From Rhizomicrobium palustre (GTDB lineage Bacteria; Pseudomonadota; Alphaproteobacteria; Micropepsales; Micropepsaceae): a stretch of DNA of 64,000 nucleotides. A program made the translations under genes and the position numbers. Positions 55,938 to 63,737 of this stretch are shown in pieces. The DNA lies in NCBI RefSeq assembly GCF_011761565.1, contig NZ_JAASRM010000001.1, positions 3,224,139-3,288,138 on the forward strand, given 5' to 3'. Under the pieces are notes generated by a model, which saw only the letters and a list, made by a program, of their open reading frames with translations, was not told the origin of the DNA and made no database searches. Each line of letters opens with the position of its first letter. Position 1 is the stretch's first letter.

Positions 55938-57317
55938 ATGACGCACAATCCCTACCGCCTGGACTGGATTCCCGAGCTTTCCGGCCGCGAGGGCGATGTT
56001 TACCAAGCCCTGGCCGAAGCCATCGCGGAGGACATCGCCTCCGGCCGCCTGAAGCCCGGCACGCGGCTGCCGCCGCAACGTCTGCTGGCCTATACGCTGG
56101 GGCTCAACCCCGGCACGGTGAATAAGGCCTATCGCCTTGCCATGCAGCGCGGGCTTTTGTCGGGCGAGGTGGGGCGGGGCAGTTTTGTGCGCGGCGGCGC
56201 CTCCAGCGGACTTTCCTGGCCGAATGCCGATCCATACGCGCGCGCCATCGATTTTTCCGACAACTTTCCCTGCGCCATCAAGAATGCCGCTTTGTTCCAG
56301 AAGCAGCTTTCGGCCCTGGCGGCGACGCCGTACTTCGCGCAGCTTTTACAGTATCAGCAGAACAGTGCCTTGGAAGGCCATCAGAAGGTGGCGGCTTCCT
56401 GGGTGTCGCGTTGCGGCGTGGCGGCGGAGCCGCGTAATATCCTCATCACCTCGGGCGCGCTGCATGCGGGGTTCATCAGCCTGATGACGCTTTGCCGTGC
56501 GGGCGATACCGTTCTTACCGAGGAGTTCACCAGCCAGGCGGTGAAGGGCGCGGCCCAAAGGCTGAAGCTGAAACTCGTCGGCATCAAGATGGATCGCGCG
56601 GGCATCCTGCCAGATCATCTCGAATGTCTGCTGAAGTCGAACAAGACTGCGGCGGTCTATCTGGTGCCGACGCTGCATAACCCCACCGCGACGCTGCTCA
56701 GCCTGTCGCGGCGCAAAGCGGTGGCGAAGCTTCTGGAACGCCATGGCGTGCCGCTGATCGAGGATGATGTCTTCGCGCCGCTGCTGGATGATCCCATGCC
56801 TCCGGTATCGAGTTTCCTGCCGGGTGCGGGCTTCTATATTGCGGGGCTGTCGAAAGCCTTGGCGCCGACCTTGCGGCTGGCGTTCCTTTCTGTGCCGGAA
56901 CGCTATTACCAGGATGCGCTCTCGAATTTGCGCATCACCTCCTGGCTGGCCTCGCCGCTGCTGATGGAACTGGCGAGCAATCTGATCGCGCGCGGCGATG
57001 CCGATAAGCTGATCAAGGATCAACGCGCCGAAATCCGCCGCCGACAAGCCTTGGCGAAAGACATGCTGGCGGGGTTCGAAGTGACTTCGCATCTGAACGC
57101 GCCACATCTCTGGCTGAAATTGCCCGCACCCTGGCGCGCGGCACAGTTCAAGGATGCCTTGGCGCGGCGCGAAGTCTTGGCGGAAGCGACGGATTCCTTC
57201 GTGGTCGATCGCGGTAATCCCACCCATGCTTTGCGGTTATGCCTCGGCACACCGCCATCCTTCGAGCGGGTGAAAGAAGGGCTTTCCATTGTCAAAGAAA
57301 CCCTAGCCGATGTGTGA
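55938..57317 (+). CDS. MocR-type regulator (GntR HTH plus aminotransferase fold)
   Basis: A 459-residue regulator. The N-terminal winged helix (IASGRLKPGTRLPPQRLLAY, then NPGTVNKAYRLAMQRG) is joined to a fold-type I aminotransferase domain. The latter has HNPTATLLS, LIEDDVFAPLL and the pyridoxal phosphate lysine in GLSKALAPTLRLAF. MocR proteins sense amines or amino acids through PLP and control divergent genes, here the racemase gene. The start at 55938 is chosen because earlier in-frame codons (55860, 55926) lie inside the operator region. Confidence 0.9.
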   Translation: MTHNPYRLDWIPELSGREGDVYQALAEAIAEDIASGRLKPGTRLPPQRLLAYTLGLNPGTVNKAYRLAMQRGLLSGEVGRGSFVRGGASSGLSWPNADPYARAIDFSDNFPCAIKNAALFQKQLSALAATPYFAQLLQYQQNSALEGHQKVAASWVSRCGVAAEPRNILITSGALHAGFISLMTLCRAGDTVLTEEFTSQAVKGAAQRLKLKLVGIKMDRAGILPDHLECLLKSNKTAAVYLVPTLHNPTATLLSLSRRKAVAKLLERHGVPLIEDDVFAPLLDDPMPPVSSFLPGAGFYIAGLSKALAPTLRLAFLSVPERYYQDALSNLRITSWLASPLLMELASNLIARGDADKLIKDQRAEIRRRQALAKDMLAGFEVTSHLNAPHLWLKLPAPWRAAQFKDALARREVLAEATDSFVVDRGNPTHALRLCLGTPPSFERVKEGLSIVKETLADV

Positions 57318-57368
57318 TTGATCGCCGCCGCCAAGGCGCTAGTGTTCTCTCTCAAAGAGGAGACAGAT

Positions 57369-58022
57369 ATGGCGGAACAGCTTTGGTCGGCGGTGGATGA
57401 TTACCTTTCGGAAGTCGCGGTCAGGCCTGACCCGTCTTATGCGGCGACCTATCAGGCGAGCGTTGCGGCGGGCCTGCCCGATATCGCGGTGAGTGCTGCG
57501 GAGGGTAAGCAGCTGCATCTTCTCGCGCGCATGCGGGGCGCCAAGCGCATTCTCGAGATCGGCACGCTGGGCGGCTATTCCACGCTGTGGCTGGCGCGGG
57601 CGCTGCCGGATGGCGGCAAGCTTATCAGCCTGGAATATGATGCCCATCACGCGGATGTGGCGCGCGAAAACCTTTCCAAGGCGGGCGTGGGCGAGAAGGT
57701 GGAGATTATCGTCGGCCCGGCGCTTGAAACCTTACCCAAGCTCGAGGGCGCCTTCGATTTCTTCTTCGTCGATGCCAATAAGGATGGCTATCCCGACTAT
57801 TTCCGCTGGGCCTTGAAGCTGGCGGCGCCCGGGGCAGTGCTGGTTGCCGATAATATGGTGCGCCAAGGCAAGGTTGCGGACGCCACCAGCGACGATCCTT
57901 CGGTGATCGGCGTGCGCGCCGCGCTGGAAGTTGCCCGCGCCGAACCGCGCGTCTCCGCCACCGCGATACAAACGGTGGGAGCGCGCGGCCATGACGGCTA
58001 TCTGCTCGCCATTATCGATTAG
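57369..58022 (+). CDS. SAM-dependent O-methyltransferase
   Basis: A 217-residue class I methyltransferase related to caffeoyl-CoA/catechol O-methyltransferases. The SAM loop is ILEIGTLGGYSTLWLA, the acidic ribose-binding residue lies in ISLEYDAHH, and metal ligands are seen in FFFVDANKDGYPDY and LVADNMV. GAGGAG precedes the ATG at 57369; the earlier in-frame start at 57318 lacks a site. The substrate is unknown. Its stop overlaps the convergent GST stop. Confidence 0.87.
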   Translation: MAEQLWSAVDDYLSEVAVRPDPSYAATYQASVAAGLPDIAVSAAEGKQLHLLARMRGAKRILEIGTLGGYSTLWLARALPDGGKLISLEYDAHHADVARENLSKAGVGEKVEIIVGPALETLPKLEGAFDFFFVDANKDGYPDYFRWALKLAAPGAVLVADNMVRQGKVADATSDDPSVIGVRAALEVARAEPRVSATAIQTVGARGHDGYLLAIID

Positions 58023-58702
58023 GCGACGCGTTTCTGCATCATCTCGCGCGCCATGGCTTTGGTGGTCGCCATCAGCTCTGCCATGGCAGGCGGTTTGGTC
58101 GCCTCAAAGCTTTTGCGTGCGGAATGTTTGGCGAGATAGGCCCCGAGCGCCGGGATTTCGGCGATGATGGTGCCCGTTTCCGGCAGATCTTTCAGATAGT
58201 CGAGCATCGGCAGGGCTGCGATATCGGCATAGGTGAAGCTGCCGCCGACGAAATAGCCGGACTCGCCCAGGACGCGGCCCAAAAGCTGAAGATGATCACG
58301 CGTTTTGGGAAGGCTGGCGGCAATTGTATCGGGGCAGGGCTCGCCATCCGCCGTCATGGGAAAGAAATGGCACATGGCGAAGGCCTGAAACGCCGGAACC
58401 AGGCTGGAATTGAGCAGCGAGACCCATTGCATGCAGCGCGCAGCAGCTTGCGGCTCGGCCGGGAAAAGGGCGGGGCCTTCAAAGGCGCGGTCGATATAGG
58501 TGGCGATGGCGGCGGACTCAAACAGTGTGAAGTCGCCATGCTTGAGGCAGGGGATCTTGCCCAGCGGGTGAATGGCATTCACCTCCGGTGCGTGGGCGCG
58601 GCTGGGCGTCACTGTATAAGGCACGCCTTTTTCCTCCAGCGCCATCAGCGCAGAGCGGACATAGTTGGAGAATGGCGCACCCAGAATTTCGACGGTCGTC
58701 AT
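58019..58702 (-). CDS. Glutathione S-transferase
   Basis: A 227-residue GST. The N-terminal thioredoxin-like domain has LGAPFSNYVRSALMALEEKG with the active-site Ser, cis-proline in GKIPCLKHGDF and the glutathione-binding FESAAIATYIDRAF. The helical C-terminal domain includes GGSFTYADIAALPMLDYL. It is the last gene of a possible ArsR-AHSA1-GST operon, with 11 bases between it and the AHSA1 gene. Confidence 0.9.
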   Translation of the reverse strand: MTTVEILGAPFSNYVRSALMALEEKGVPYTVTPSRAHAPEVNAIHPLGKIPCLKHGDFTLFESAAIATYIDRAFEGPALFPAEPQAAARCMQWVSLLNSSLVPAFQAFAMCHFFPMTADGEPCPDTIAASLPKTRDHLQLLGRVLGESGYFVGGSFTYADIAALPMLDYLKDLPETGTIIAEIPALGAYLAKHSARKSFEATKPPAMAELMATTKAMAREMMQKRVA

Positions 58703-58713
58703 GAATGTCCCCT

Positions 58714-59130
58714 TCAAAGTATGTGTGAAAGATTTTCGAGAGAGCCCGTCCAGCCGCGGCGATGCTGTTCGCAACGCTCTTCGCTGTGGAAGCCTTCATG
58801 GCGCAGGGTGAGCACCGTGCCGCTGCCTTCCGCGCGGAAAGTGAGGGTGACGAGGGTTTCGATCTCGTCGTCCTCCCAAACCCAGGTGAAAACCAATTTG
58901 TTCGGCCGGTCGATGGTGCGGTAGACACCATGGACGGGATAGGGCGCGCGGCCCTCCTGCAGCATGGCGATGCGAAAGCGCCCGCCTTCGCGCGGATCAA
59001 GTTCGGTGATCTCGCCGCGAATGCCATGCGGGCCGATCCAGTCGCCCCAATGGCGCGAGAGCCAAGCATCGAAGACGCGTTCCGGCGCGGCATCGAAGCT
59101 GCGCGTCATCTGTAAGAACGTGCCGTTCAT
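58714..59130 (-). CDS. SRPBCC/AHSA1-domain protein
   Basis: A 138-residue lipid-binding-fold (START-like) protein: FLQMTRSFDAAPERVFDAWL, HGIRGEITELDPREGGRFRI, RPNKLVFTWVWEDDE and a C-terminal helix with RRGWTGSLENLSHIL. The start at 59130 overlaps the ArsR stop (ATGA), so the pair is translationally coupled. ArsR-AHSA1 pairs are common; the ligand is unknown. Confidence 0.87.
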   Translation of the reverse strand: MNGTFLQMTRSFDAAPERVFDAWLSRHWGDWIGPHGIRGEITELDPREGGRFRIAMLQEGRAPYPVHGVYRTIDRPNKLVFTWVWEDDEIETLVTLTFRAEGSGTVLTLRHEGFHSEERCEQHRRGWTGSLENLSHIL

Positions 59131-59441
59131 CTTGTCTCCTTCAGGTGTTCGGCAAGGCGGTCGAGGCTGCCTGACCAGAAGCGGGCATAGAATTCCAGCC
59201 AATCGCTTGCGGCTTTCAGGGCGCCGGATTTGAGGTGGCAGCGCTGATGCTGGCCGACTTTGCGCCGTTCGATCAGCTCGGCTTGCTCCAGCACTTTGAG
59301 ATGGCGTGAAATCGCGGGCTGGGAAATCGCAAAAGGTTCGGCGAGTTCGCCCGCGGTGGCATCGCTTTCGGCCAGTCGCGCGAGGATGGCCCGGCGGGTC
59401 GGGTCGGCGAGGGCGGCGAAGGTGCGATCCAACTGTTTCAT
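59127..59441 (-). CDS. ArsR-family regulator
   Basis: A 104-residue winged-helix repressor: RTFAALADPTRRAILARLAE, recognition helix FAISQPAISRHLKVLEQAEL and IERRKVGQHQRCHL. It has no metal-binding CxC motif, so it belongs to the non-metal ArsR group that travels with AHSA1 proteins. The start at 59441 is chosen over longer frames that run across the operator. It probably represses itself and the two genes after it. Confidence 0.88.
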   Translation of the reverse strand: MKQLDRTFAALADPTRRAILARLAESDATAGELAEPFAISQPAISRHLKVLEQAELIERRKVGQHQRCHLKSGALKAASDWLEFYARFWSGSLDRLAEHLKETR

Positions 59442-59452
59442 AACGATGAGGT

Positions 59453-59474
59453 TATATAACTTTCTCGTTATATA
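59453..59474. promoter_or_regulatory. Candidate ArsR operator
   Basis: TATATAAC (59453-59460), six bases, then the perfect inverted copy GTTATATA (59467-59474). It lies immediately upstream of the arsR-like start, in an AT-rich pocket that should also hold its -10. Confidence 0.7.
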
Positions 59475-59515
59475 CAAACGGTTCGGCTTGCCAGGGTTTT
59501 GGACACGTTTTGTTC

Positions 59516-59544
59516 TTGACAGAACAGAGAGAGAACAATAACCT
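59516..59544 (+). promoter_or_regulatory. Sigma70-like promoter of the small membrane protein gene
   Basis: A perfect -35 TTGACA (59516-59521), 17 bases, then a -10-like TAACCT (59539-59544). The LexA-type box lies exactly in the spacer. The start codon of the small protein follows about 48 bases after the -10. Confidence 0.6.
59522..59536. promoter_or_regulatory. Candidate LexA (SOS) box
   Basis: GAAC (59522-59525), seven bases, GAAC (59533-59536). GAAC/GTTC-N7-GAAC/GTTC direct repeats are the LexA recognition pattern in alphaproteobacteria (established). It sits between the -35 and -10, where LexA would block the promoter. GTTCT...AGAAC also forms an inverted repeat at 59512-59525. Confidence 0.6.
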
Positions 59545-59591
59545 GTGCGCAAGGCTGTGGACAAGCGGTGCATATCCCTGTGGAGGGTCAA

Positions 59592-59696
59592 ATGAACTGG
59601 TTGAAGGATGCGGTGGCAGGCGTTGGTTTGATTGTCTTTTTTGCTTCGGGCCTGTTTTTGGCCGGAGCAGCTCAGTCTCTTCTCGCGGTGAGTTAA
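59592..59696 (+). CDS. 34-residue membrane protein, candidate SOS-induced division inhibitor
   Basis: A short open frame with a strong ribosome site (GGAGG five bases before the ATG). It encodes a short polar N-terminus (MNWLKDAVAG), a single hydrophobic helix (VGLIVFFASGLFLAGAA) and a short tail (QSLLAVS). Its promoter carries a LexA-type box. Small size, one helix and SOS control resemble the division inhibitor SidA of Caulobacter (29 residues), but I cannot claim sequence homology. No clear terminator follows before the next gene, so the transcript may run into the downstream genes. Confidence 0.55.
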   Translation: MNWLKDAVAGVGLIVFFASGLFLAGAAQSLLAVS

Positions 59697-59789
59697 GAGG
59701 GATCTGTGGATAGGCCGGATTGCCTTCGTTTACGGCCTTAACGGAGGCGCCGGAACAGAGTAGCGGTGTGGCCTGCCGGAGGTGGGTCT

Positions 59790-60230
59790 GTGGCCGTCAA
59801 TAATGCGACAGCGGAGATAGAGGCGCCGTCCCGTGCACAGTTGCACGCGGCGTTGGGCAGGAGTGCCTCGGTCTGGCCTGGGATCATCTCCGGATTGGAA
59901 GAGCGGTTCTCACCGCTCGAGCTTCAATGGCGCCCTTCCGGTCTCGCTTTTGGACGGATGTGTGCGCTGCGTCACAAGGGCTTGGCGCTGGCTTATCTTC
60001 TGCCTATGGCGGGACAGTTGCTGGTTGGCGTAGCGCTCGATGAGCGGGCTTATGAGCTGGCGCAGGCTTCCGCGTTGCGGGAGGCCATCAAGAAAATGCT
60101 CCGCGACACACCGCCAGCGCCGGATGGGCGTGGCATCCGCTTTGTGGTGAAGAATGAAGCCGATATCGGGCAGGTGGTGATCCTGGCCGAATGCATTATG
60201 GCGGATGCCAGAGTGGGAGGCCTCTCGTGA
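59790..60230 (+). CDS. DUF3788-like protein of unknown function
   Basis: A 146-residue cytoplasmic protein: SRAQLHAALGRSASVWPGII, PLELQWRPSGLAFGRMCALR, LALAYLLPMAGQLLVGVALD and GRGIRFVVKNEADIGQVVIL. It resembles DUF3788 proteins as I remember them, without confirmation. I choose the GTG at 59790 because GGAGG lies seven bases upstream; a GTG at 59766 is also in frame. Its stop overlaps the likely dnaE start, so it is coupled to dnaE. Confidence 0.65.
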   Translation: MAVNNATAEIEAPSRAQLHAALGRSASVWPGIISGLEERFSPLELQWRPSGLAFGRMCALRHKGLALAYLLPMAGQLLVGVALDERAYELAQASALREAIKKMLRDTPPAPDGRGIRFVVKNEADIGQVVILAECIMADARVGGLS

Positions 60231-63200
60231 GTGATCCGCGCAGCTTCGTTCATCTTCGGGTGAAGAGTGCCTATTCGTTGATCGAAGGCGCGATCCGGCC
60301 GAAGGAGCTCGCCAAGCTCTGTGTCGAATACGGCATGCCCGCGGTCGCGGTCACCGATGTCGGCAACCTCTTCGGTGTCTTTGATTGGACCGATGTGGTG
60401 ATGAAATCCGGCGTGCAGGCCATTGTGGGCTGTTTGCTGCCAGTGGAGCTGACCGGTGCTCAGGTGCTCGGCTCCAAGCCGAAGCCGCCTTATCTGCCGG
60501 TCTATGTGCAGAGCGATCTTGGCTATTTTCATCTCTGTAAGCTGCTTTCTAGCGCCTATCTCGATGTCGCGCCCGGCGACTGGCCCCATGTCACCGCGGA
60601 AAAGCTCGCGGCCTATTCGGAAGGGATCATTGCGCTGACGGGCGGTCCCGGCGGGCCGATCAACAAGCTCGTCGAAACCGGCCAGATGGAGGCGGCGGAA
60701 GCTATCCTCGATAAGCTGACGGCGATTTTCCCCGACCGGCTCTATGTCGAATTGCAGCGCCACGATCTGGCGGAAGAGCGCGCGGCGGAGCCGGGGCTGA
60801 TCGATTTTGCTTATGCCAAGCGCCTGCCGCTGGTCGCGACCAATGACGCGCATTTCGGCAAGGAAGAGATGTATGAGGCGCATGATGCGCTGCTCTGCAT
60901 CGCCGATGGCGCCTATGTCTCCCAGGAGGACCGGCGCAAGGTCACCGCCGAGCATCGCTTCAAATCCGCCGGCGAGATGATCGCCAAATTTGCCGATCTG
61001 CCCGAAGCCATCGCCAATACGCTGGAGATCGCCAAGCGCTGCGCCGCCAAGCCCAAAAAGCGCAATCCGCTTCTGCCTGTGTTCGAGCCCGTGTCGGGGC
61101 TTTCGGCGGAAGAAGAGTTGAAGGCGCAGTCCTGGGCGGGTCTTGAGCGGCGTCTGGCAAAGAACGGGCTTTATGCTGAACGCGAGGCCTATAACAAGCG
61201 CCTGGAATACGAGCTCGACATCATCATCAAGATGCAGTTTCCGGGCTACTTCCTGATCGTGTCCGACTTCATGAAATGGACCCGCGCGCAAGGCATTCCG
61301 GTGGGCGTTCGTGGATCGGGTGCCGCTTCGCTGGTCGCCTGGTCGCTCGATATTACCAACCTTGATCCCTTACGTTTCGGTCTCTTCTTCGAGCGCTTCC
61401 TGAACCCGGAACGTATCTCGATGCCTGACTTTGATATCGACTTCTGTCAGGAGCGGCGCGACGAGGTTATTCACTACGTCCGCGATAAATACGGCCATGA
61501 TAAAGTGGGCCATATCCTGGCGCTGGGCTCCTTGCAAGCGCGCGCCGCGATACGTGACGTTGGCCGCGTGCTGCAGATGCCGCTGGGTCTCGTCGACCGT
61601 ATCGCCAAGCTGATCCCGGCCCCGCCCGGCAAGCATATCAGCCTCGACGATGCCATGGGGATGGAGCCGCGCCTCGGCCAGATCGCCGAGCAGGAGCCGA
61701 TCGCACAGAAGCTCTTCAGCGTCGCCAAGAAGCTGGAAGGGCTTTACCGCAACGTCTCCACCCATCCGGCTGGCGTCATCATCGGCGACCGCCCGTTGGA
61801 TGAGCTGCTGCCGCTCTATTTCGATCCCCGTTCCGATGTGCCGGTGGCGCAGTTCGACTATAAGGGCGCGGAAAAATCGGGTCTGGTGAAGTTCGACTTC
61901 CTTGGCCTGAAGACCCTGACCGTGATCGCCAAAGCGCAAGACCTCTTGAAGGCGCGCGGCATCGAGCTTGATACCCAATCGATCGATTTCACCGACCGGC
62001 CCACCTTCGAGATGCTGTCCAAAGGCGATAGTGTCGGCGTGTTCCAGCTCGAATCCACGGGTATGCGCGATCTGATGCGCAAGATGAAGCCTGACCACAT
62101 CAACGACTTGGTCGCTCTTGTGGCGCTCTATCGCCCGGGTCCGATGGACTCGATCCCGAAATACATCGCGGTGAAGAATGGCCGCGAGGAGCCGGAATAT
62201 CTCCATCCCAAGCTCGAGCCGATCCTGAAAGAAACCTATGGCGTGATGACGTATCAGGAAGACGTCATGCACATCGCCCAGGAGCTTGCGGGCTACTCGA
62301 TGGGGCAGGCCGATAACTTACGCCGCGCCATGGGTAAGAAAATCGTCGCCGAGATGGTCAAGGAGCGCGAACGCTTCCTGAAAGGCTCCGGCGAGCGCGG
62401 GGTCGCGACCGATGTCGCCGAACAGATCTTTGATCAAGCCGCAAAGTTCGCAGGTTACGGCTTCAATAAAGGCCATGCCGCCGCGTATGCGCAGGTCGCC
62501 TATCAGACCGCGTATCTGAAGGCCAATTACCCGGTCGAATTCCTTGCCGCCTCGATGACGCTGGATATCGGGGCCACCGACCGTCTCGATGTCTTCCGCC
62601 AGGAGGCGCAGCGTCTTGGCATCAAAGTGCTGCCGCCGGACATCAACCGCTCCGCAGCGGTGTTTTCGTGCGATGCGGGCAAGAAGGAAATCTATTACGC
62701 GCTTGCCGCCGTGAAAGGCGTAGGCCGTCAGGCCATGGACCATCTGGTAGAGTTGCGCAAAAGCGGCGGGCCGTTCAAATCGCTGGCCGATTTCGCTGCC
62801 CGCATCGATCCCAAGCAGGTCAATAAGCGCGTCTTTGAAAATCTGGCGCGGGTGGGCGCCTTCGATTGCTTCAATTCCAACCGCCGCCAAGTCACCGAAG
62901 CCGCAGACGTTATCTTGGGGGCGGCGCAAGCCGCGGCCTCGGAGCGCGAAAGCGGCCAGTTCAGCCTGTTGGGCGGGCCTTCGCAATCGAAGTCCGATCT
63001 GCGTCTTCCCAATGTGCGCGATTGGCCGGCGCATGAGCGCTTGTCCGAAGAATTCTCCGCCATCGGCTTTTATCTGTCCGGCCATCCGCTCGATCAATAT
63101 CGCGTGGCGTTGAAGCGCTTGCAGGCGGTGACCTTTGCCGAGGTGCAGCAGGACCGGCGCAGCTCGTCCCAGCCTATCGTGGCGGGGACCGTGATCCGCA

Positions 63201-63643
63201 AGATGGAGCGGCGCGGCAAGAACGATCAGATGTATGCCTATGTCTCCTTCTCGGACGCGACGGGCATGTTCGAGGCGATGTTCTTCTCGGAGGTATTGAT
63301 GGCCTCGCGGCCCTTGCTGGAGCCGGGCAAGTCGGTGCTGGTGAAGCTTTCCGCGGTGTGGGAAGGCGAGGAGCTGAAGCTGCGCGCCGTCTGGGTGAAG
63401 GACCTTGATGTCGAAGCCGCCCAAGCGGGCGAGGGGCTGAGGCTGCACCTTAATGATGTCGCCGCCTTGCCGGGGATTGCTGCGCAACTCACCAAGCCGG
63501 GCAAAGGCGTGATCAGCATTGTGGTGCCGGGTGCGCCGGGCGAAGAGGTCGAAATCGCGCTGCCCAAAAAGCACCAGGTCACGGCGCAAATGAAAGACGC
63601 CTTGCGCGAGCTGCCAGGGGTGATGATGGTGGAGGCGGTATAG
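60227..63643 (+). CDS. dnaE: DNA polymerase III alpha subunit (replicative)
   Basis: A 1,138-residue replicative polymerase. The N-terminal PHP domain begins FVHLRVKSAYSLIEGA, where the metal-binding HxH is HxR...K, so its phosphoesterase site is degenerate. The palm has GVRGSGAASLVAW and the catalytic aspartates in MPDFDIDFCQERRDE. Fingers, helix-hairpin-helix and an OB domain (VAGTVIRKMERRGKNDQMYA) follow. Size and motifs fit DnaE1, not the error-prone DnaE2. The GTG at 60227 (GTGA overlap, GGGAGG upstream) is preferred to the in-frame codon at 60191. Confidence 0.95.
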   Translation: MSDPRSFVHLRVKSAYSLIEGAIRPKELAKLCVEYGMPAVAVTDVGNLFGVFDWTDVVMKSGVQAIVGCLLPVELTGAQVLGSKPKPPYLPVYVQSDLGYFHLCKLLSSAYLDVAPGDWPHVTAEKLAAYSEGIIALTGGPGGPINKLVETGQMEAAEAILDKLTAIFPDRLYVELQRHDLAEERAAEPGLIDFAYAKRLPLVATNDAHFGKEEMYEAHDALLCIADGAYVSQEDRRKVTAEHRFKSAGEMIAKFADLPEAIANTLEIAKRCAAKPKKRNPLLPVFEPVSGLSAEEELKAQSWAGLERRLAKNGLYAEREAYNKRLEYELDIIIKMQFPGYFLIVSDFMKWTRAQGIPVGVRGSGAASLVAWSLDITNLDPLRFGLFFERFLNPERISMPDFDIDFCQERRDEVIHYVRDKYGHDKVGHILALGSLQARAAIRDVGRVLQMPLGLVDRIAKLIPAPPGKHISLDDAMGMEPRLGQIAEQEPIAQKLFSVAKKLEGLYRNVSTHPAGVIIGDRPLDELLPLYFDPRSDVPVAQFDYKGAEKSGLVKFDFLGLKTLTVIAKAQDLLKARGIELDTQSIDFTDRPTFEMLSKGDSVGVFQLESTGMRDLMRKMKPDHINDLVALVALYRPGPMDSIPKYIAVKNGREEPEYLHPKLEPILKETYGVMTYQEDVMHIAQELAGYSMGQADNLRRAMGKKIVAEMVKERERFLKGSGERGVATDVAEQIFDQAAKFAGYGFNKGHAAAYAQVAYQTAYLKANYPVEFLAASMTLDIGATDRLDVFRQEAQRLGIKVLPPDINRSAAVFSCDAGKKEIYYALAAVKGVGRQAMDHLVELRKSGGPFKSLADFAARIDPKQVNKRVFENLARVGAFDCFNSNRRQVTEAADVILGAAQAAASERESGQFSLLGGPSQSKSDLRLPNVRDWPAHERLSEEFSAIGFYLSGHPLDQYRVALKRLQAVTFAEVQQDRRSSSQPIVAGTVIRKMERRGKNDQMYAYVSFSDATGMFEAMFFSEVLMASRPLLEPGKSVLVKLSAVWEGEELKLRAVWVKDLDVEAAQAGEGLRLHLNDVAALPGIAAQLTKPGKGVISIVVPGAPGEEVEIALPKKHQVTAQMKDALRELPGVMMVEAV

Positions 63644-63682
63644 GCTTCCCTGGCGGTATGGTTGCCAGAAGGAATATCTGAG

Positions 63683-63707
63683 GGAACAAAAGCAGGGACG
63701 CGGCGTT
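63683..63707 (+). promoter_or_regulatory. Candidate EcfG (general stress) promoter
   Basis: GGAAC (63683-63687), 16 bases, then CGTT (63704-63707). This matches the alphaproteobacterial general-stress consensus GGAAC-N16/17-CGTT exactly. It lies 31 bases upstream of the CHASE3 gene start. Confidence 0.55.
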
Positions 63708-63737
63708 TTCACCGTTCTTGCTCAAAAGTTCCCTTCT

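Noticed and set aside
59712-59738. AGGCCG...CGGCCT stem after the small SOS gene
   Set aside because: Six pairs with a 15-base loop and no T tract; not sufficient evidence for a terminator.
63695-63735. Possible second LexA box near GTTCTTGCTCAAAAGTTC
   Set aside because: The two GTTC units are ten bases apart, not seven, so the site does not fit the alphaproteobacterial LexA pattern.
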